Positions 34,280-43,570 of a DNA stretch of 64,000 nucleotides are shown here, in pieces (positions within the stretch are counted from its first letter, which is position 1; the number at the start of each line of letters is the position of its first letter). The notes beneath the pieces are model-generated. The model saw only the letters and a list, made by a program, of their open reading frames with translations. It ran no database searches and was not told the origin of the DNA. The position numbers were made by a program, and so were the translations under genes. Location: the NCBI GenBank assembly GCA_022072095.1, contig JAJVIJ010000003.1, positions 1 to 64,000 of the forward strand. The letters run 5' to 3'. The DNA comes from Rhodocyclaceae bacterium (GTDB lineage Bacteria; Pseudomonadota; Gammaproteobacteria; Burkholderiales; Rhodocyclaceae).

Positions 34280-34921
34280 TCAACCGGGCTGCCAACGCAA
34301 AAAATTGGCCAGCAACGTCAAACCCGCGTAAGCGCTCTTCTCCGGGTGAAACTGCACTGCGAAGATATTATCCGTGGCGATGGCGCAGGTAAAGTCCAGA
34401 CCGTAATGGGTGCGTGCTGCGGTCAGCGCAGGATCGGCCGGCTGCACGAAATAGCTATGCACGAAATAAAATCGGCTGCCGTCCGGTATGTCGGCCCAGA
34501 GCGGGTGGCTGCCGAGCTGATGCACCTCGTTCCAGCCCATGTGGGGCACCTTGAGGCGCCCGCCTCGCGCATCATGCATCGCGTCCTGAGGAAATCGGCG
34601 CACACAGCCTTGCAACAGTCCGAGTCCCCGACAGTCACCCTCCTCACTGAGTTCGAACAGCATTTGCAGCCCTATGCAAATACCGAGGAATGGCTTGGTG
34701 CGCGCCGCCTCGCACACGGCTTCGTCCAGGCCCCGACCCGCGAGCTGTGCCATGCAGTCCGGCATCGCTCCCTGACCTGGAACCACGACCCGGTCGGCCG
34801 AACGCACAATGTCGGGATCGCTGGTCACGACGATGTCGAAGCCGGTACCTGCGTGTTCGAATGCCTTGGCAACGGATCGCAGGTTGCCCATGCCATAGTC
34901 GATCACGACCAGCCGCCGCAT
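34280..34921 (-). CDS. hisH: Imidazole glycerol phosphate synthase, glutaminase subunit
   Basis: HisH hydrolyses glutamine and passes ammonia to HisF. The 213-residue protein has the Cys nucleophile in PFLGICIGLQMLFE, the opening VIDYGMGNLRSVAKA, the typical MGWNEVH, and the His/Glu of the triad in AVQFHPEKS. It lies 6 bases after hisB. Confidence 0.97.
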   Translation of the reverse strand: MRRLVVIDYGMGNLRSVAKAFEHAGTGFDIVVTSDPDIVRSADRVVVPGQGAMPDCMAQLAGRGLDEAVCEAARTKPFLGICIGLQMLFELSEEGDCRGLGLLQGCVRRFPQDAMHDARGGRLKVPHMGWNEVHQLGSHPLWADIPDGSRFYFVHSYFVQPADPALTAARTHYGLDFTCAIATDNIFAVQFHPEKSAYAGLTLLANFLRWQPG

Positions 34922-34927
34922 GATGGC

Positions 34928-35524
34928 TCAGAGCGTACCCTTGGTGGAGGGCACGACGCCCGGCGCCCGCGCATCGACGGCCACAGCCATGCGCAAGGCC
35001 CGCGCCCAGGCCTTGAACAGGGTTTCGCATTGATGGTGGGCGTTGGTCCCGCGCAGCGTATCCAGGTGCAGGGTGACCTGGGCATGGTTTACGAAGCCCT
35101 GAAAAAACTCACGCACCAGATCGACATCGAAATCGCCGATGCGGGCCCGGCTGAATTCCACTTGGAAAACCAGTCCGGGACGACCGGAAAAATCGATCAC
35201 CGCACGACTGAGTGCCTCGTCCAGCGGCACATAGGCATGGCCATAGCGACCGAGACCCTTGCGGTCACCCACCGCCATCGCGATCGCCTGACCGAGCGTG
35301 ATACCGATATCCTCGACGGTATGATGGGCATCGATATGCAGATCGCCACGAGCCTCGATGTCGAGGTCGATCACGCCGTGTCGCGCCAATTGTTCGAGCA
35401 TGTGGTCGAGGAAGGGAACGCCCGAGGCGAGCCGGGACGCGCCTGACCCATCCAGATCGATTTTGACCCGCACATCCGTTTCCAGCGTCGTGCGGCGCAC
35501 ATCCGCGCTGCGTGGCGCGCTCAT
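34928..35524 (-). CDS. hisB: Imidazoleglycerol-phosphate dehydratase
   Basis: The 198-residue monofunctional dehydratase carries the two manganese-binding motifs HHTVEDIGI and [10 protein letters not shown], plus [12 protein letters not shown] and [17 protein letters not shown]. It lacks the phosphatase domain found fused in enterobacterial HisB, so histidinol-phosphatase must be encoded elsewhere. The start overlaps the hisC stop by 4 bases. Confidence 0.97.
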   Translation of the reverse strand: MSAPRSADVRRTTLETDVRVKIDLDGSGASRLASGVPFLDHMLEQLARHGVIDLDIEARGDLHIDAHHTVEDIGITLGQAIAMAVGDRKGLGRYGHAYVPLDEALSRAVIDFSGRPGLVFQVEFSRARIGDFDVDLVREFFQGFVNHAQVTLHLDTLRGTNAHHQCETLFKAWARALRMAVAVDARAPGVVPSTKGTL

Positions 35525-36621
35525 TTCAGCAATTCCTGCATGGCATCCAAGAACATATCATTTTCGCCGGGAGTGCCAACGGTAACGCGCAAACAGTCGG
35601 CGAGCAACGGGTGGCTACCCAGAAGCTTTCTGATCAGGACGCGGCGCGCGCGCAGCCCGTCGAAAACCCGCTCGGCGTGCGCAACCCGGAACAGCAGAAA
35701 ATTGGCCTGGCTGGGGTAGACATGAACACCACGCAGCGTGCCCAGAGCGCTTGCCAGGCGCGTGCGCTCATCGAGGATGGACTGGATCTGCGCGGCGAAC
35801 AGCGCCGTTTCGCCCAACAGCCGCGTCGCGAAAAGTTGTGACAGGACATTCAGGTTGTAAGGCAGGCGCAGCTTGTCGAACTCCGCCACCCACTGCGCCT
35901 GCGCGATCAGCACGCCGATGCGCAAGCCGGCCAGCCCGAGCTTGGACAAGGTGCGCAGTACGACCAGCCCGGGTTCGCTGGGCACGCGATCCAGCCAGCT
36001 CGTCTGCGCGTAGGCGTGGTAAGCCTCATCGATGACCACCAGGCCGGGCGCTGCGGCCAATATGGCCTCGATCGCGTCTGTCTCGAACAGATTGCCCGTC
36101 GGATTGTTGGGGTAGGCGAGAAACGTCAGGGCCGGTCGTTCGCGCTCGATCGCCGCGACGAAGGCGGCGGCATCGAGGCTGAAATCCGCTCGCAGCGGCA
36201 CGCCGACGTAGCGCAGCCCGCACCACATGGCGATCAGACGATACATCGAGAACGACGGTTCGGGCGCCAGAACCGTCGCCCCCGGGCGCGCGACGGACAT
36301 CGCCAGGATCTGGATCAATTCGTCGGAGCCATTACCCAACAACAGCATCTCGCGTTGCGGTACGCCAAACGCCACCATCAAGGCGGTCTTGAGCGCCTGT
36401 GCCTGCGGGTCCGGGTAACGATTCATGGTCGCCGTCGCGGCGATCCGGCCCAACTCCTCCCGAAGGGGACCGGGCAAACCATGCGGGTTCTCCATGGCGT
36501 CCAGCTTGATCAGACCGCCGGCATCGGCAACGTGATAGCCCGACAGCCCAAGAAGCTCCGGACGAACAAGCCTATCCGGCGACACCCCGGCGGGCGGCAG
36601 AGGCGAAGAACGCAAAGACAT
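35521..36621 (-). CDS. hisC: Histidinol-phosphate aminotransferase
   Basis: A PLP-dependent aminotransferase of 366 residues. Visible motifs: [23 protein letters not shown] (cofactor phosphate region), [23 protein letters not shown], and the lysine-containing [15 protein letters not shown] chose ATG at 36621, 5 bases after the hisD stop; a GTG at 36636 would overlap hisD and add five residues. Confidence 0.95.
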   Translation of the reverse strand: MSLRSSPLPPAGVSPDRLVRPELLGLSGYHVADAGGLIKLDAMENPHGLPGPLREELGRIAATATMNRYPDPQAQALKTALMVAFGVPQREMLLLGNGSDELIQILAMSVARPGATVLAPEPSFSMYRLIAMWCGLRYVGVPLRADFSLDAAAFVAAIERERPALTFLAYPNNPTGNLFETDAIEAILAAAPGLVVIDEAYHAYAQTSWLDRVPSEPGLVVLRTLSKLGLAGLRIGVLIAQAQWVAEFDKLRLPYNLNVLSQLFATRLLGETALFAAQIQSILDERTRLASALGTLRGVHVYPSQANFLLFRVAHAERVFDGLRARRVLIRKLLGSHPLLADCLRVTVGTPGENDMFLDAMQELLK

Positions 36622-36626
36622 CGTGC

Positions 36627-37925
36627 TCAATCCCACATGCGCAAACTTGCCGCCTCGGCATGCGCGGCCAGACCCTCGCTCCGCGCCAGGTTAGCGGCGA
36701 TGGGGCCCAGTCGCCGCGCCGCCGCCGGCGACACCGTGATCAAACTGGTTCGCTTCTGGAAATCGTATACGCCAAGCGGAGAGGCGAAACGCGCACTGCC
36801 CGCTGTTGGCAGCACATGGTTCGGGCCGGCGCAGTAATCGCCGATCGACTCGGACGCGTAGTGCCCCAAAAAGATGGCCCCTGCATGGTGAATCGATGCC
36901 AGCCAACGCTCCGGATCAGCCACCGACAGCGACAGATGCTCAGGCGCGATACGGTCCGCGAGGGTGCAGGCCTCAGTCAGATCGCGTACCTGAATCAGCG
37001 CGCCGCGCGTGGCGAGCGCCTGGCCGATGATGTCCGCGCGCGCCGCCTGCGGCAGCAACCGTCCTATCGCCGCCTCGACGGCATCGAGCAATCCGGCATC
37101 CGGGCACAACAGCACCGATCGCGCCATCACATCGTGCTCGGCCTGCGCAAACAGGTCCATGACCACCCAGTCCGGATGCGCGCTGGCATCTGCAATGACC
37201 AGTACCTCGGACGGGCCGGCGACCATGTCGATCCCGACCGCGCCGAAAACCTGACGTTTCGCCTCCGCGACATAGGCATTACCCGGGCCGACAATCTTGT
37301 CCACACGTGGAATCGAAGCGGTGCCGAAAGCCAGCGCGGCGATCGCCTGCGCGCCACCGATGGCGAACACTCGCGAGACCCCTGCCAGCGCGGCGGCCGC
37401 CAGCACGGCCTGGCTGCGTTCACCGCGCGGGGTCGGCACCACCATGATGAGCTCCCGGACGCCGGCCACCTTTGCCGGCAACGCATTCATCAGGACTGAA
37501 CTGGGATACGCCGCTCGGCCGCCGGGGACATACAGCCCGACCCGGGCCAGCGCGGAGATGCGCTGACCGAGCACCATGCCATCGGGCTCGGCGTACTGCC
37601 AAGAATGCGCCAGTTGATGGCTGTGAAATGCGCGAATGCGTTCTGCGGCGGTATTCAGCGCCTGACGGATGGCATCGGGCAAGCCCTCCAAAGCCGCCGC
37701 CAGATCGTCCGCGGACAGTTCGAGCGCGGTCGCATCGGCCACGTCCAGCTGATCGAACTGTCGCGTGTAATCGAGCAAGGCCTCGTCACCGCGCGCGCGT
37801 ACATCGGCGATGATCTCGCGCACCCGCGCCGCGAGCGCCCGATCCTCGGTGGCCTCCGCGCCTAGCAGTGCCGCAAAGCGCGCTTCGAAATCCGCGTCCA
37901 GCGTGGAAAAACGCGCCGGGTTCAT
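36627..37925 (-). CDS. hisD: Histidinol dehydrogenase
   Basis: The final NAD-dependent, zinc enzyme of histidine synthesis. The 432-residue protein has [18 protein letters not shown], the binding stretch [38 protein letters not shown] and the His-rich catalytic part APEHLSL, then [19 protein letters not shown]. Its start overlaps the hisG stop by 4 bases. Confidence 0.97.
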   Translation of the reverse strand: MNPARFSTLDADFEARFAALLGAEATEDRALAARVREIIADVRARGDEALLDYTRQFDQLDVADATALELSADDLAAALEGLPDAIRQALNTAAERIRAFHSHQLAHSWQYAEPDGMVLGQRISALARVGLYVPGGRAAYPSSVLMNALPAKVAGVRELIMVVPTPRGERSQAVLAAAALAGVSRVFAIGGAQAIAALAFGTASIPRVDKIVGPGNAYVAEAKRQVFGAVGIDMVAGPSEVLVIADASAHPDWVVMDLFAQAEHDVMARSVLLCPDAGLLDAVEAAIGRLLPQAARADIIGQALATRGALIQVRDLTEACTLADRIAPEHLSLSVADPERWLASIHHAGAIFLGHYASESIGDYCAGPNHVLPTAGSARFASPLGVYDFQKRTSLITVSPAAARRLGPIAANLARSEGLAAHAEAASLRMWD

Positions 37926-38563
37926 GCGCTCAGGGGCCGGAATGCCTGTATCAAGGGGTCGAGCAGCGCCTGCTTCGTCTTCAATGACGCCGGATTGACG
38001 ATCAGGCGGGCGCTGATCGGCATGATTTCCTCGACCTCGACGAGATGATTGGCGCGCAGCGTGCCACCGGAGCTGACCAGATCGACAATCGCATCAGCCA
38101 ATCCCAGCAAGGGTGCCAGTTCCATCGATCCGTACAGCTTGATCAGGTCGACATGCACCCCCTTGCCGGAAAAAAACTCGCGGGCCGACGCGACATACTT
38201 GGTCGCCACGGCGAGGCGAGCACCCGGCCGGGTGGCACGCGCGTAGTCGAACCCGGCCCTGACCGCGACACAAAGCCGACAGCGCGCAATGCCCAGATCC
38301 AGAGGCTGATATAGCCCGGCGCCGCCGTGCTCCAGCAAAACATCCTTGCCGGCGATACCCAGGTCGGCCGCTCCGTGCTGGACATAAGTCGGAGTGTCGG
38401 TCGCCCTCACGATCGCCAGCCGGATGTCGGCACGATTGGTGCCGATGACGAGCTTGCGCGAGGACTCCGGATCTTCGGCCGGCACGACGCCGGACCGTGC
38501 GAGCAGCGGCAGGGTCTCCGCAAAAATTCGCCCCTTCGACAGGGCCAGCGTGACGACGCTCAC
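37922..38563 (-). CDS. hisG: ATP phosphoribosyltransferase, short form
   Basis: The first, feedback-controlled enzyme of the pathway. At 213 residues it is the short form, which lacks the C-terminal regulatory domain and needs HisZ as partner. HisZ is not in the window. Motifs: [31 protein letters not shown] and the PRPP-site-like [19 protein letters not shown]. It begins with GTG and has no clear ribosome site. It lies 32 bases after the helicase gene on the same strand, so transcription could continue from there. Confidence 0.95.
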   Translation of the reverse strand: MSVVTLALSKGRIFAETLPLLARSGVVPAEDPESSRKLVIGTNRADIRLAIVRATDTPTYVQHGAADLGIAGKDVLLEHGGAGLYQPLDLGIARCRLCVAVRAGFDYARATRPGARLAVATKYVASAREFFSGKGVHVDLIKLYGSMELAPLLGLADAIVDLVSSGGTLRANHLVEVEEIMPISARLIVNPASLKTKQALLDPLIQAFRPLSA

Positions 38564-38595
38564 GGGAACATCTGCGCTAAAGACGGGCTGTCAGT

Positions 38596-39894
38596 CTACC
38601 ATCGGCCGGCTTTGGAACCAGCCGCTGCCGGACGCGCACCACGATGGCGCTCCTCGCCCGAGCGTGACGGCGGACGCCCGCCCGGCGCGGCAGTGCGCGT
38701 GCCTGTCCACTTTCGCGGCGGCCGGGGACGACGCTCGTCCACGGGTCGTTCCAGACGGCTTTTCGGCTCCAGTCCTGGCAAGGTATGCATCGGGATTTCG
38801 AGCCGCAGATAGCGCTCGATCGACTTGATCTGACGATACTCCCGATTCTCGACCAGCGTGATCGCGATCCCGGCGCGACCGGCACGTCCGGTTCGCCCGA
38901 TGCGGTGCACATAATCTTCGGCACTCTTCGGCAGGTCGAAGTTGATGACGTGGCTGATGCCCTGCACATCGATGCCGCGCGCCGCGACGTCGGTCGCCAC
39001 CAGGACACGCAAGCGACCGCGTCGCAACTGATCGAGCGCGCGATTCCGCTGACTTTGCCGCATGTCGCCATGCAAGGCCGCGGTCAGAAATCCACTTTGC
39101 TCGAGATCGCTGGCAAGCAAATCCGCGCCGCGTTTGGTCGAAGTGAATACGATCGCCTGCTGTACATCGGTTCCGCGCAGGATGTGCTCCAGCATGCGGT
39201 TCTTGTGGCCGAGCCCGTCCGCGAGCAGCAGGCGTTGCTCGATGTCCGGCTTCGCTTCCTGGGACGCAATGTTGATCGCAAGCGGGTCTCGAAGCATGTT
39301 CCGTGCAAGGCGCGCGATGCGTACATCCAGCGTTGCGGAAAACATCAGCGTCTGGCGCTCCGTCGGCAGTTTCGCGACCACCGTCTCGATGTCCTCGATG
39401 AAACCCATGTCCAGCATGCGATCGGCCTCGTCCAGCACCAACACCTCGACACGCGAAAAATCGATGCGCCCTCGGTCGAGTTGATCGATCAGGCGACCCG
39501 GCGTGGCCACCAGGATCTCGTAACGGCCCGCCAGCATGCGGTTCTGCGCCGGGTACGGGACGCCACCGACGACGCTGACGACGCGGGAATCGCGAACGTA
39601 ACGCCCATACTTCTTGGCTGCCCCGGACACCTGCGCCGCCAGTTCACGCGTTGGCGTCAGCACCAGCACACGTGGCCCGCGCACTTCGCCGCAAGCGACA
39701 CCCGACAGGCGATGCAGGGACGGCAGCATGAAGGCCGCGGTCTTGCCCGATCCGGTACGACTCGACACGAGTAGATCGCGCCCGTCGAGCGCCGCCGGAA
39801 CGGCATCCTGTTGCACCTGGGTCGGTGCCTCATAGCCTGATTCGGCCAGCGCACGCAATATGAAAGGGTTTAGGCCCAAAGCTTCGAAGCTCAT
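38596..39894 (-). CDS. DEAD-box RNA helicase (RhlE-like)
   Basis: A 432-residue ATP-dependent RNA helicase. Motifs in order: F-x-x-L-G-L with APTQVQQDAVPAAL (Q motif), SSRTGSGKTAAF (I), PTRELAAQV (Ia), VLDEADRMLDMGF (II), FSATL (III), IVFTSTKRGADLLA (IV), ATDVAARGIDVQGISHVINF (V) and HRIGRTGRAGRAG (VI). The last 55 residues are a basic Arg/Pro/Gly-rich tail, as in RhlE-type proteins. It is preceded by a 321-base intergenic region with a perfect -10 box. It stands directly before the his operon. Confidence 0.95.
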   Translation of the reverse strand: MSFEALGLNPFILRALAESGYEAPTQVQQDAVPAALDGRDLLVSSRTGSGKTAAFMLPSLHRLSGVACGEVRGPRVLVLTPTRELAAQVSGAAKKYGRYVRDSRVVSVVGGVPYPAQNRMLAGRYEILVATPGRLIDQLDRGRIDFSRVEVLVLDEADRMLDMGFIEDIETVVAKLPTERQTLMFSATLDVRIARLARNMLRDPLAINIASQEAKPDIEQRLLLADGLGHKNRMLEHILRGTDVQQAIVFTSTKRGADLLASDLEQSGFLTAALHGDMRQSQRNRALDQLRRGRLRVLVATDVAARGIDVQGISHVINFDLPKSAEDYVHRIGRTGRAGRAGIAITLVENREYRQIKSIERYLRLEIPMHTLPGLEPKSRLERPVDERRPRPPRKWTGTRTAAPGGRPPSRSGEERHRGARPAAAGSKAGRW

Positions 39895-40117
39895 GATCTT
39901 CCTTCAAAAAACACGGCAAAAATCCGGCACGCAAACCTCCACAACCGGGTCGTGGACGCGAATGCGCAACTAGGCAACGGCCGGGCACGGCACGTATCGG
40001 CACCAACCGGACACGCAAACCGCGTTCTTGAGGGAACGACTGAGGAAGGGCTCGAGAGGGGGTCAGGGACGATAACAGCCTCGCGCGCCCATCAATGGAC
40101 GGCGACGCGAGACGCGC

Positions 40118-40123
40118 ATTATA
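40118..40123 (-). promoter_or_regulatory. -10 box for the DEAD-box helicase
   Basis: On the minus strand there is a perfect TATAAT, which would start transcription near 40111 and give a leader of about 217 bases before the helicase ATG. No good -35 hexamer is found at 16-18 bases; the best is TTCTCT. A 15-base palindrome lies at 40154-40168. The 39895-40215 gap otherwise shows no gene. The element is plausible, but the promoter is unproven. Confidence 0.4.
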
Positions 40124-40153
40124 TCTTCAGGCGTGGACAAAAGAGAAGCGAAA

Positions 40154-40168
40154 TTGTGCGCAGCACAA
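40154..40168. promoter_or_regulatory. 15-bp perfect palindrome, possible operator
   Basis: TTGTGC-GCA-GCACAA is a perfect inverted repeat with a 3-base centre. Its middle lies about 50 bases before the start point predicted from the helicase -10 box, where an activator or repressor could bind, and 47 bases before the sppA-side coding end. I cannot match it to a named regulator. Confidence 0.35.
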
Positions 40169-40215
40169 GCGCTGTGTACCTGTCATTCCGGGACTCATCA
40201 CGGCCGACCCATCGA

Positions 40216-41166
40216 TCAACGCCAGCCGAATCCGGACAGGCGGCTGGCCAACTCCTCGGCGACGCCCGCACCGAGCCGCTTGGCGAAACGTTCAGCCAAA
40301 TTCTGGCGCTGCGTGTAATCGAGGATGTCCTCGGCCTTGATGACGTCGCGCGCCACGCTCTCGACGCTGCCCAGACCGTCCGTCAGGCCGAGCTCGATGC
40401 TGCGTGCGCCGGTCCACATGAGCCCGGAAAACATGTCGGGGGTTTCTTTCAGCCTGCGCCCACGGCCGGCCCTGACGACGTCGACGAACTGCCTATGCAC
40501 GTCATCGAGCAGGATTTGCGCATGCTGCCTGTGCCTTTCCTGCTGCGGCGAGAAGGGGTCGAGAAAGCCCTTGTTTTCGCCGGCGGTCAGCAATCGGCGT
40601 TCGACGCCGAGTTTATCCATCGCGCCGGTAAAGCCGAACCCATCCATCAATACACCGATGGAGCCTACGATGCTGGCCTTGTCGACGAAGATCTTGTCGG
40701 CCGCGACGGCGACGTAATACCCGCCCGACGCGCAAATATCCTCGACCACCGCATACAGCGGGATGGCCGGGTATTTCTTTCGCAACCGCCGGACTTCGTC
40801 ATTGATGATGCCTGACTGCACCGGGCTGCCGCCCGGGCTGTTGATCCGCAATATGACACCGGCTGTACCCTTGGCCTCGAACGCGCTCTGCAAGGATGCC
40901 ATCAGCCGCTCGGCGCTGGCTTCGCCGGACGCTCCGATGACCCCGCTGACGTCGACCAGGGCACTGTGTTTGTGCCCCTCGAAGGTTTCGCCCTTCCAAT
41001 CGAACTCCCCGAACACGATGATCAGGAAGCTCAGATAGGCAAACCCGAGAAGCTTGAAAAAAATACCCCAGCGGCGGCGACGTTTCTGCTCGGCCAGCGT
41101 TTCCAGCGCGAGCTTGCGCAGCACATCCCGCTCCCAATGCGCGTCGCTCGACTCCGCCTCAGCCAT
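40216..41166 (-). CDS. sppA: Signal-peptide peptidase SppA type, S49 family
   Basis: A 316-residue membrane-bound serine protease that digests cleaved signal peptides. One N-terminal helix (about 37-55, FFKLLGFAYLSFLIIVFGEF) precedes the periplasmic S49 domain. Motifs: GVILRINSPGGSPVQSGII, the nucleophile Ser in EDICASGGYYVAVAAD, and the IVGSIGVLMDGFGF / RRLLTAGENKG region with the general-base Lys. Its start overlaps the Rieske gene stop by 8 bases. At this length it is the short, single-domain form. Confidence 0.92.
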   Translation of the reverse strand: MAEAESSDAHWERDVLRKLALETLAEQKRRRRWGIFFKLLGFAYLSFLIIVFGEFDWKGETFEGHKHSALVDVSGVIGASGEASAERLMASLQSAFEAKGTAGVILRINSPGGSPVQSGIINDEVRRLRKKYPAIPLYAVVEDICASGGYYVAVAADKIFVDKASIVGSIGVLMDGFGFTGAMDKLGVERRLLTAGENKGFLDPFSPQQERHRQHAQILLDDVHRQFVDVVRAGRGRRLKETPDMFSGLMWTGARSIELGLTDGLGSVESVARDVIKAEDILDYTQRQNLAERFAKRLGAGVAEELASRLSGFGWR

Positions 41167-41524
41167 GGTCTACATCCATCAACACAATGTCCCCTTCGCG
41201 TTCCGTCACCGCAATCGGCCTGAGCCCTGCCAGCCCCCGCCCTCGGCATGGGCCGCCCAAGCAACGGCCATTTTCCGGGTCATACAGCGCGCCATGGGTC
41301 GCGCAGATCAAGTATAAGCCGGAGCGATCGAAAACCTGTCCCGGCTGCCAATCGAGCTCGACCGGAATATGTGCGCACTGATTGACGTAGGCACGCACGG
41401 CTCCACGATGGCGGACGACGAAGGCGGGCAACGGTCGCGGATCGGCATCGATTTCGAAGCGGTATGCCGTGCCGCCGTCCTGTACATCCTCGGATCGGCA
41501 GATCACGCGTGCTGCGCGAGCCAT
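41159..41524 (-). CDS. Small stand-alone Rieske [2Fe-2S] protein
   Basis: A 121-residue soluble Rieske ferredoxin-like protein. The cluster motif is complete: Cys50-x-His52 (NQCAHIPVELDW) and Cys74-x2-His77 (CATHGALYDPENGRCLGGPC). There is no membrane helix or oxygenase domain. The gene overlaps the phosphatase stop by 22 bases and the sppA start by 8 bases, so it is translated with those genes. Its electron partner is unknown. Similar proteins occur beside sppA and rluC in betaproteobacteria, but the function is unresolved. Confidence 0.88.
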   Translation of the reverse strand: MARAARVICRSEDVQDGGTAYRFEIDADPRPLPAFVVRHRGAVRAYVNQCAHIPVELDWQPGQVFDRSGLYLICATHGALYDPENGRCLGGPCRGRGLAGLRPIAVTEREGDIVLMDVDHG

Positions 41525-42156
41525 GTCTCAAGTTCCGCAATGGAATGCAGCACCGCCCTGGGCGCGGCCGCTTGCAGCACATCGGCCGCATGCGCACCAT
41601 AGCTGACCGCCACGGCATCGGCGCCGGCCGATCGCGCCATCTGCAGATCGTGCGTCGTGTCACCGACCATCAAGGTCCTGGCGATATCCACGCCCAGCAT
41701 CGTCGTCAACTCCAGCAGCATCGCCGGGTGCGGTTTTGGATGGGTCTCGTCGGCGCAACGTGACGCATGAAACAGGCCCGACAGTCCGGTGTGCCGCAGG
41801 CTGCGATCGAGGCCGACCCGACTCTTTCCGGTCGCGATGGCCAAGCGAAAGGCCGCCGCGTGCAGGCGTGACACCAAGGCCTCGGCCCCTGCAAACAACC
41901 CTAGCTCGGTGTCTTGACGCATGAAATGTTCGCGATAACGCAGCGAGAGACGCTTGTAATCCGTCACCGGCAGGCTGGGGGCGACGATGGCCAGACTGTC
42001 CTTGACACCCAGGCCGATGACGTGGCGTGCCGTCTCCAGGGCTGGCTCGGGCAGCCCCAGATCCCGACAGGCGGCCTGCAGGCAGGCAGCGATGGTGTCG
42101 GTGGAATCCAGCAAGGTGCCGTCCCAGTCGAACACCACCAGATCATAGCGACGCAT
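41503..42156 (-). CDS. HAD-family phosphatase (phosphoglycolate phosphatase-like)
   Basis: A 217-residue haloacid-dehalogenase hydrolase. The nucleophile motif is VFDWDGTLLDS, motif II is in LAIATGKSRVGLDRSL, the Lys of motif III in DETHPKPHPAML, and motif IV is LMVGDTTHDLQMARSAGADA. It resembles Gph-type phosphatases; the substrate is not certain. The start MRRYDLVVFD overlaps the rluC end by 14 bases. Confidence 0.9.
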   Translation of the reverse strand: MRRYDLVVFDWDGTLLDSTDTIAACLQAACRDLGLPEPALETARHVIGLGVKDSLAIVAPSLPVTDYKRLSLRYREHFMRQDTELGLFAGAEALVSRLHAAAFRLAIATGKSRVGLDRSLRHTGLSGLFHASRCADETHPKPHPAMLLELTTMLGVDIARTLMVGDTTHDLQMARSAGADAVAVSYGAHAADVLQAAAPRAVLHSIAELETWLAQHA

Positions 42157-43147
42157 GCACGGACCCCTTCTCCAGCAGCGCCCAATAGTTGGCGAGCGCC
42201 GCCGGCAACGGCGCATCCAGCCTGATGCGCGAGCCCTGACGCGGATGCTCGAACTCTAGCATGCAAGCATGCAGGAACATGCGTGACAAGCCCTGGCGCC
42301 TGGAGCGCCGATTCAACTCGAAGTCACCGTACTTGTCGTCGCCCATGATCGGAAAGCCGCTATGGCTCAGATGCACGCGGATCTGGTGTGTGCGCCCCGT
42401 TTCCGGCCGCACGCGCAACAGACTCATGTCGCCACGCACCCCTTCCAGCCAGACCCGGCTGACCGACGCCTTGCCTTCATGGTGCACGGCGACACGACGC
42501 TCACCCTGAGGGGTCAGGAACTTATGCAGCGCGAGGTCGATGCGGTCCAAGGTCATCGGCCAAGTACCACTGACCAAGGCAAGATAGTCCTTGTGCACGT
42601 TGCCATCGCGAAACTGCTCGTGCAAACAGGACAGCACGCGCCGGCGCTTGGCCAGCAGCAAGACCCCGGAGGTCTCGCGATCGAGGCGATGGGCAAGTTC
42701 AATATAGCGCCAGTCGGGATGCCGCCGACGCAGCGTTTCGATCACTCCGAAGCTGATGCCGCTGCCGCCATGCACCGCCAAGCCCGCCGGCTTGGCCACC
42801 GCCAGCAGATCCTCATCCTCGTACAACACCGGCAGCTCGGTCGCCGGCGGTGCGCCACCCGGAGCCGTGCCGCGCGCCAGACGCAGGGGCGGGATACGCA
42901 CGTCATCGCCCTCGCGTACCCGATAGTCGGGGGCAACGCGGCGTCCATTGACGCGGACTTCTCCGGAACGCAGTATCCGATAGACGTGACTCTTGGGCAC
43001 GCCCTTGCACAGTCTGCACAGGAAGTTGTCGATGCGCTGGGCGTCATCCTCGGGACCGGCCCGCGTGTGCCGGACCGCAAGGTCAACTTCGGCATCTTTA
43101 CCCAAGTCCTTCATTTCAAATATACTCGAGCCGTCTTTCGGCAACAT
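42143..43147 (-). CDS. rluC: 23S rRNA pseudouridine synthase, RluC-type
   Basis: A 334-residue pseudouridine synthase. An N-terminal S4-like RNA-binding region (QRIDNFLCRLCKGVPKSHVY, then VRVNGRRVAPDYRVREGD) precedes the catalytic domain with HRLDRETSGVLLLAK, which holds the active-site Asp. RPETGRTHQIRVHLSHSGFP and GDDKYGD follow. The family assignment RluC/RluA is safe; RluC is favoured by the S4 domain and by the divergent position next to rne, as in other proteobacteria. The start is uncertain: an inner ATG at 43114 is also possible, and neither has a clear ribosome site. Confidence 0.92.
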   Translation of the reverse strand: MLPKDGSSIFEMKDLGKDAEVDLAVRHTRAGPEDDAQRIDNFLCRLCKGVPKSHVYRILRSGEVRVNGRRVAPDYRVREGDDVRIPPLRLARGTAPGGAPPATELPVLYEDEDLLAVAKPAGLAVHGGSGISFGVIETLRRRHPDWRYIELAHRLDRETSGVLLLAKRRRVLSCLHEQFRDGNVHKDYLALVSGTWPMTLDRIDLALHKFLTPQGERRVAVHHEGKASVSRVWLEGVRGDMSLLRVRPETGRTHQIRVHLSHSGFPIMGDDKYGDFELNRRSRRQGLSRMFLHACMLEFEHPRQGSRIRLDAPLPAALANYWALLEKGSVHASL

Positions 43148-43570
43148 TTCCCAAGCAGGGCTGGTCTGACTCGGTCAGCCGGAGCCTATCCAGGGAGGCG
43201 CTTCAGGATATCCGCATTACGATCGTCCTCTCGAACAACGGACGATGTTCGGTGTGTTGACCTCAAGGCGCGCTGGCTTGGCAGCCATATACATATACAT
43301 ATCTGCATATGGCGACTACTGCCCTCCCATGATGATGACCGCCAGAAAGATGGTTAATTTCGCTCACCAGCAAGTAGCGAGTCTAATGGAACTACGCGTG
43401 CAGTGGCAAAACGAGGCAAGGCCCATGTCCAATGTGGCTGGACGAATTTTCGTCGCCCCCGTAATCGATGAGCGTCAGCGTGACGCCGCAACTCGCTAAG
43501 CCGAGCAGCTCGGACACGGAATACCGCCGGCGAAAACGACCGCCCTTGCCATGCGCGCGGGGGTGTAACA
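43148..43570. other. 423-base divergent intergenic region between rluC and rne
   Basis: This region should hold both promoters and the leader of rne. A TTGACC at 43257-43262 and a TTGGCA at 43278-43283 could be -35 elements, but neither has a convincing -10. The stretch 43284-43310 is AT-rich, with CATATA repeated (ACATATACATATCTGCATAT). In enterobacteria a long rne leader mediates feedback control by RNase E; something similar is possible here given the length. No gene is supported. Confidence 0.4.

Noticed and set aside
43284-43310. CRISPR or tandem repeat from the CATATA run
   Set aside because: Only a few short, imperfect units and no spacers; it is a short AT-rich stretch in a promoter region.
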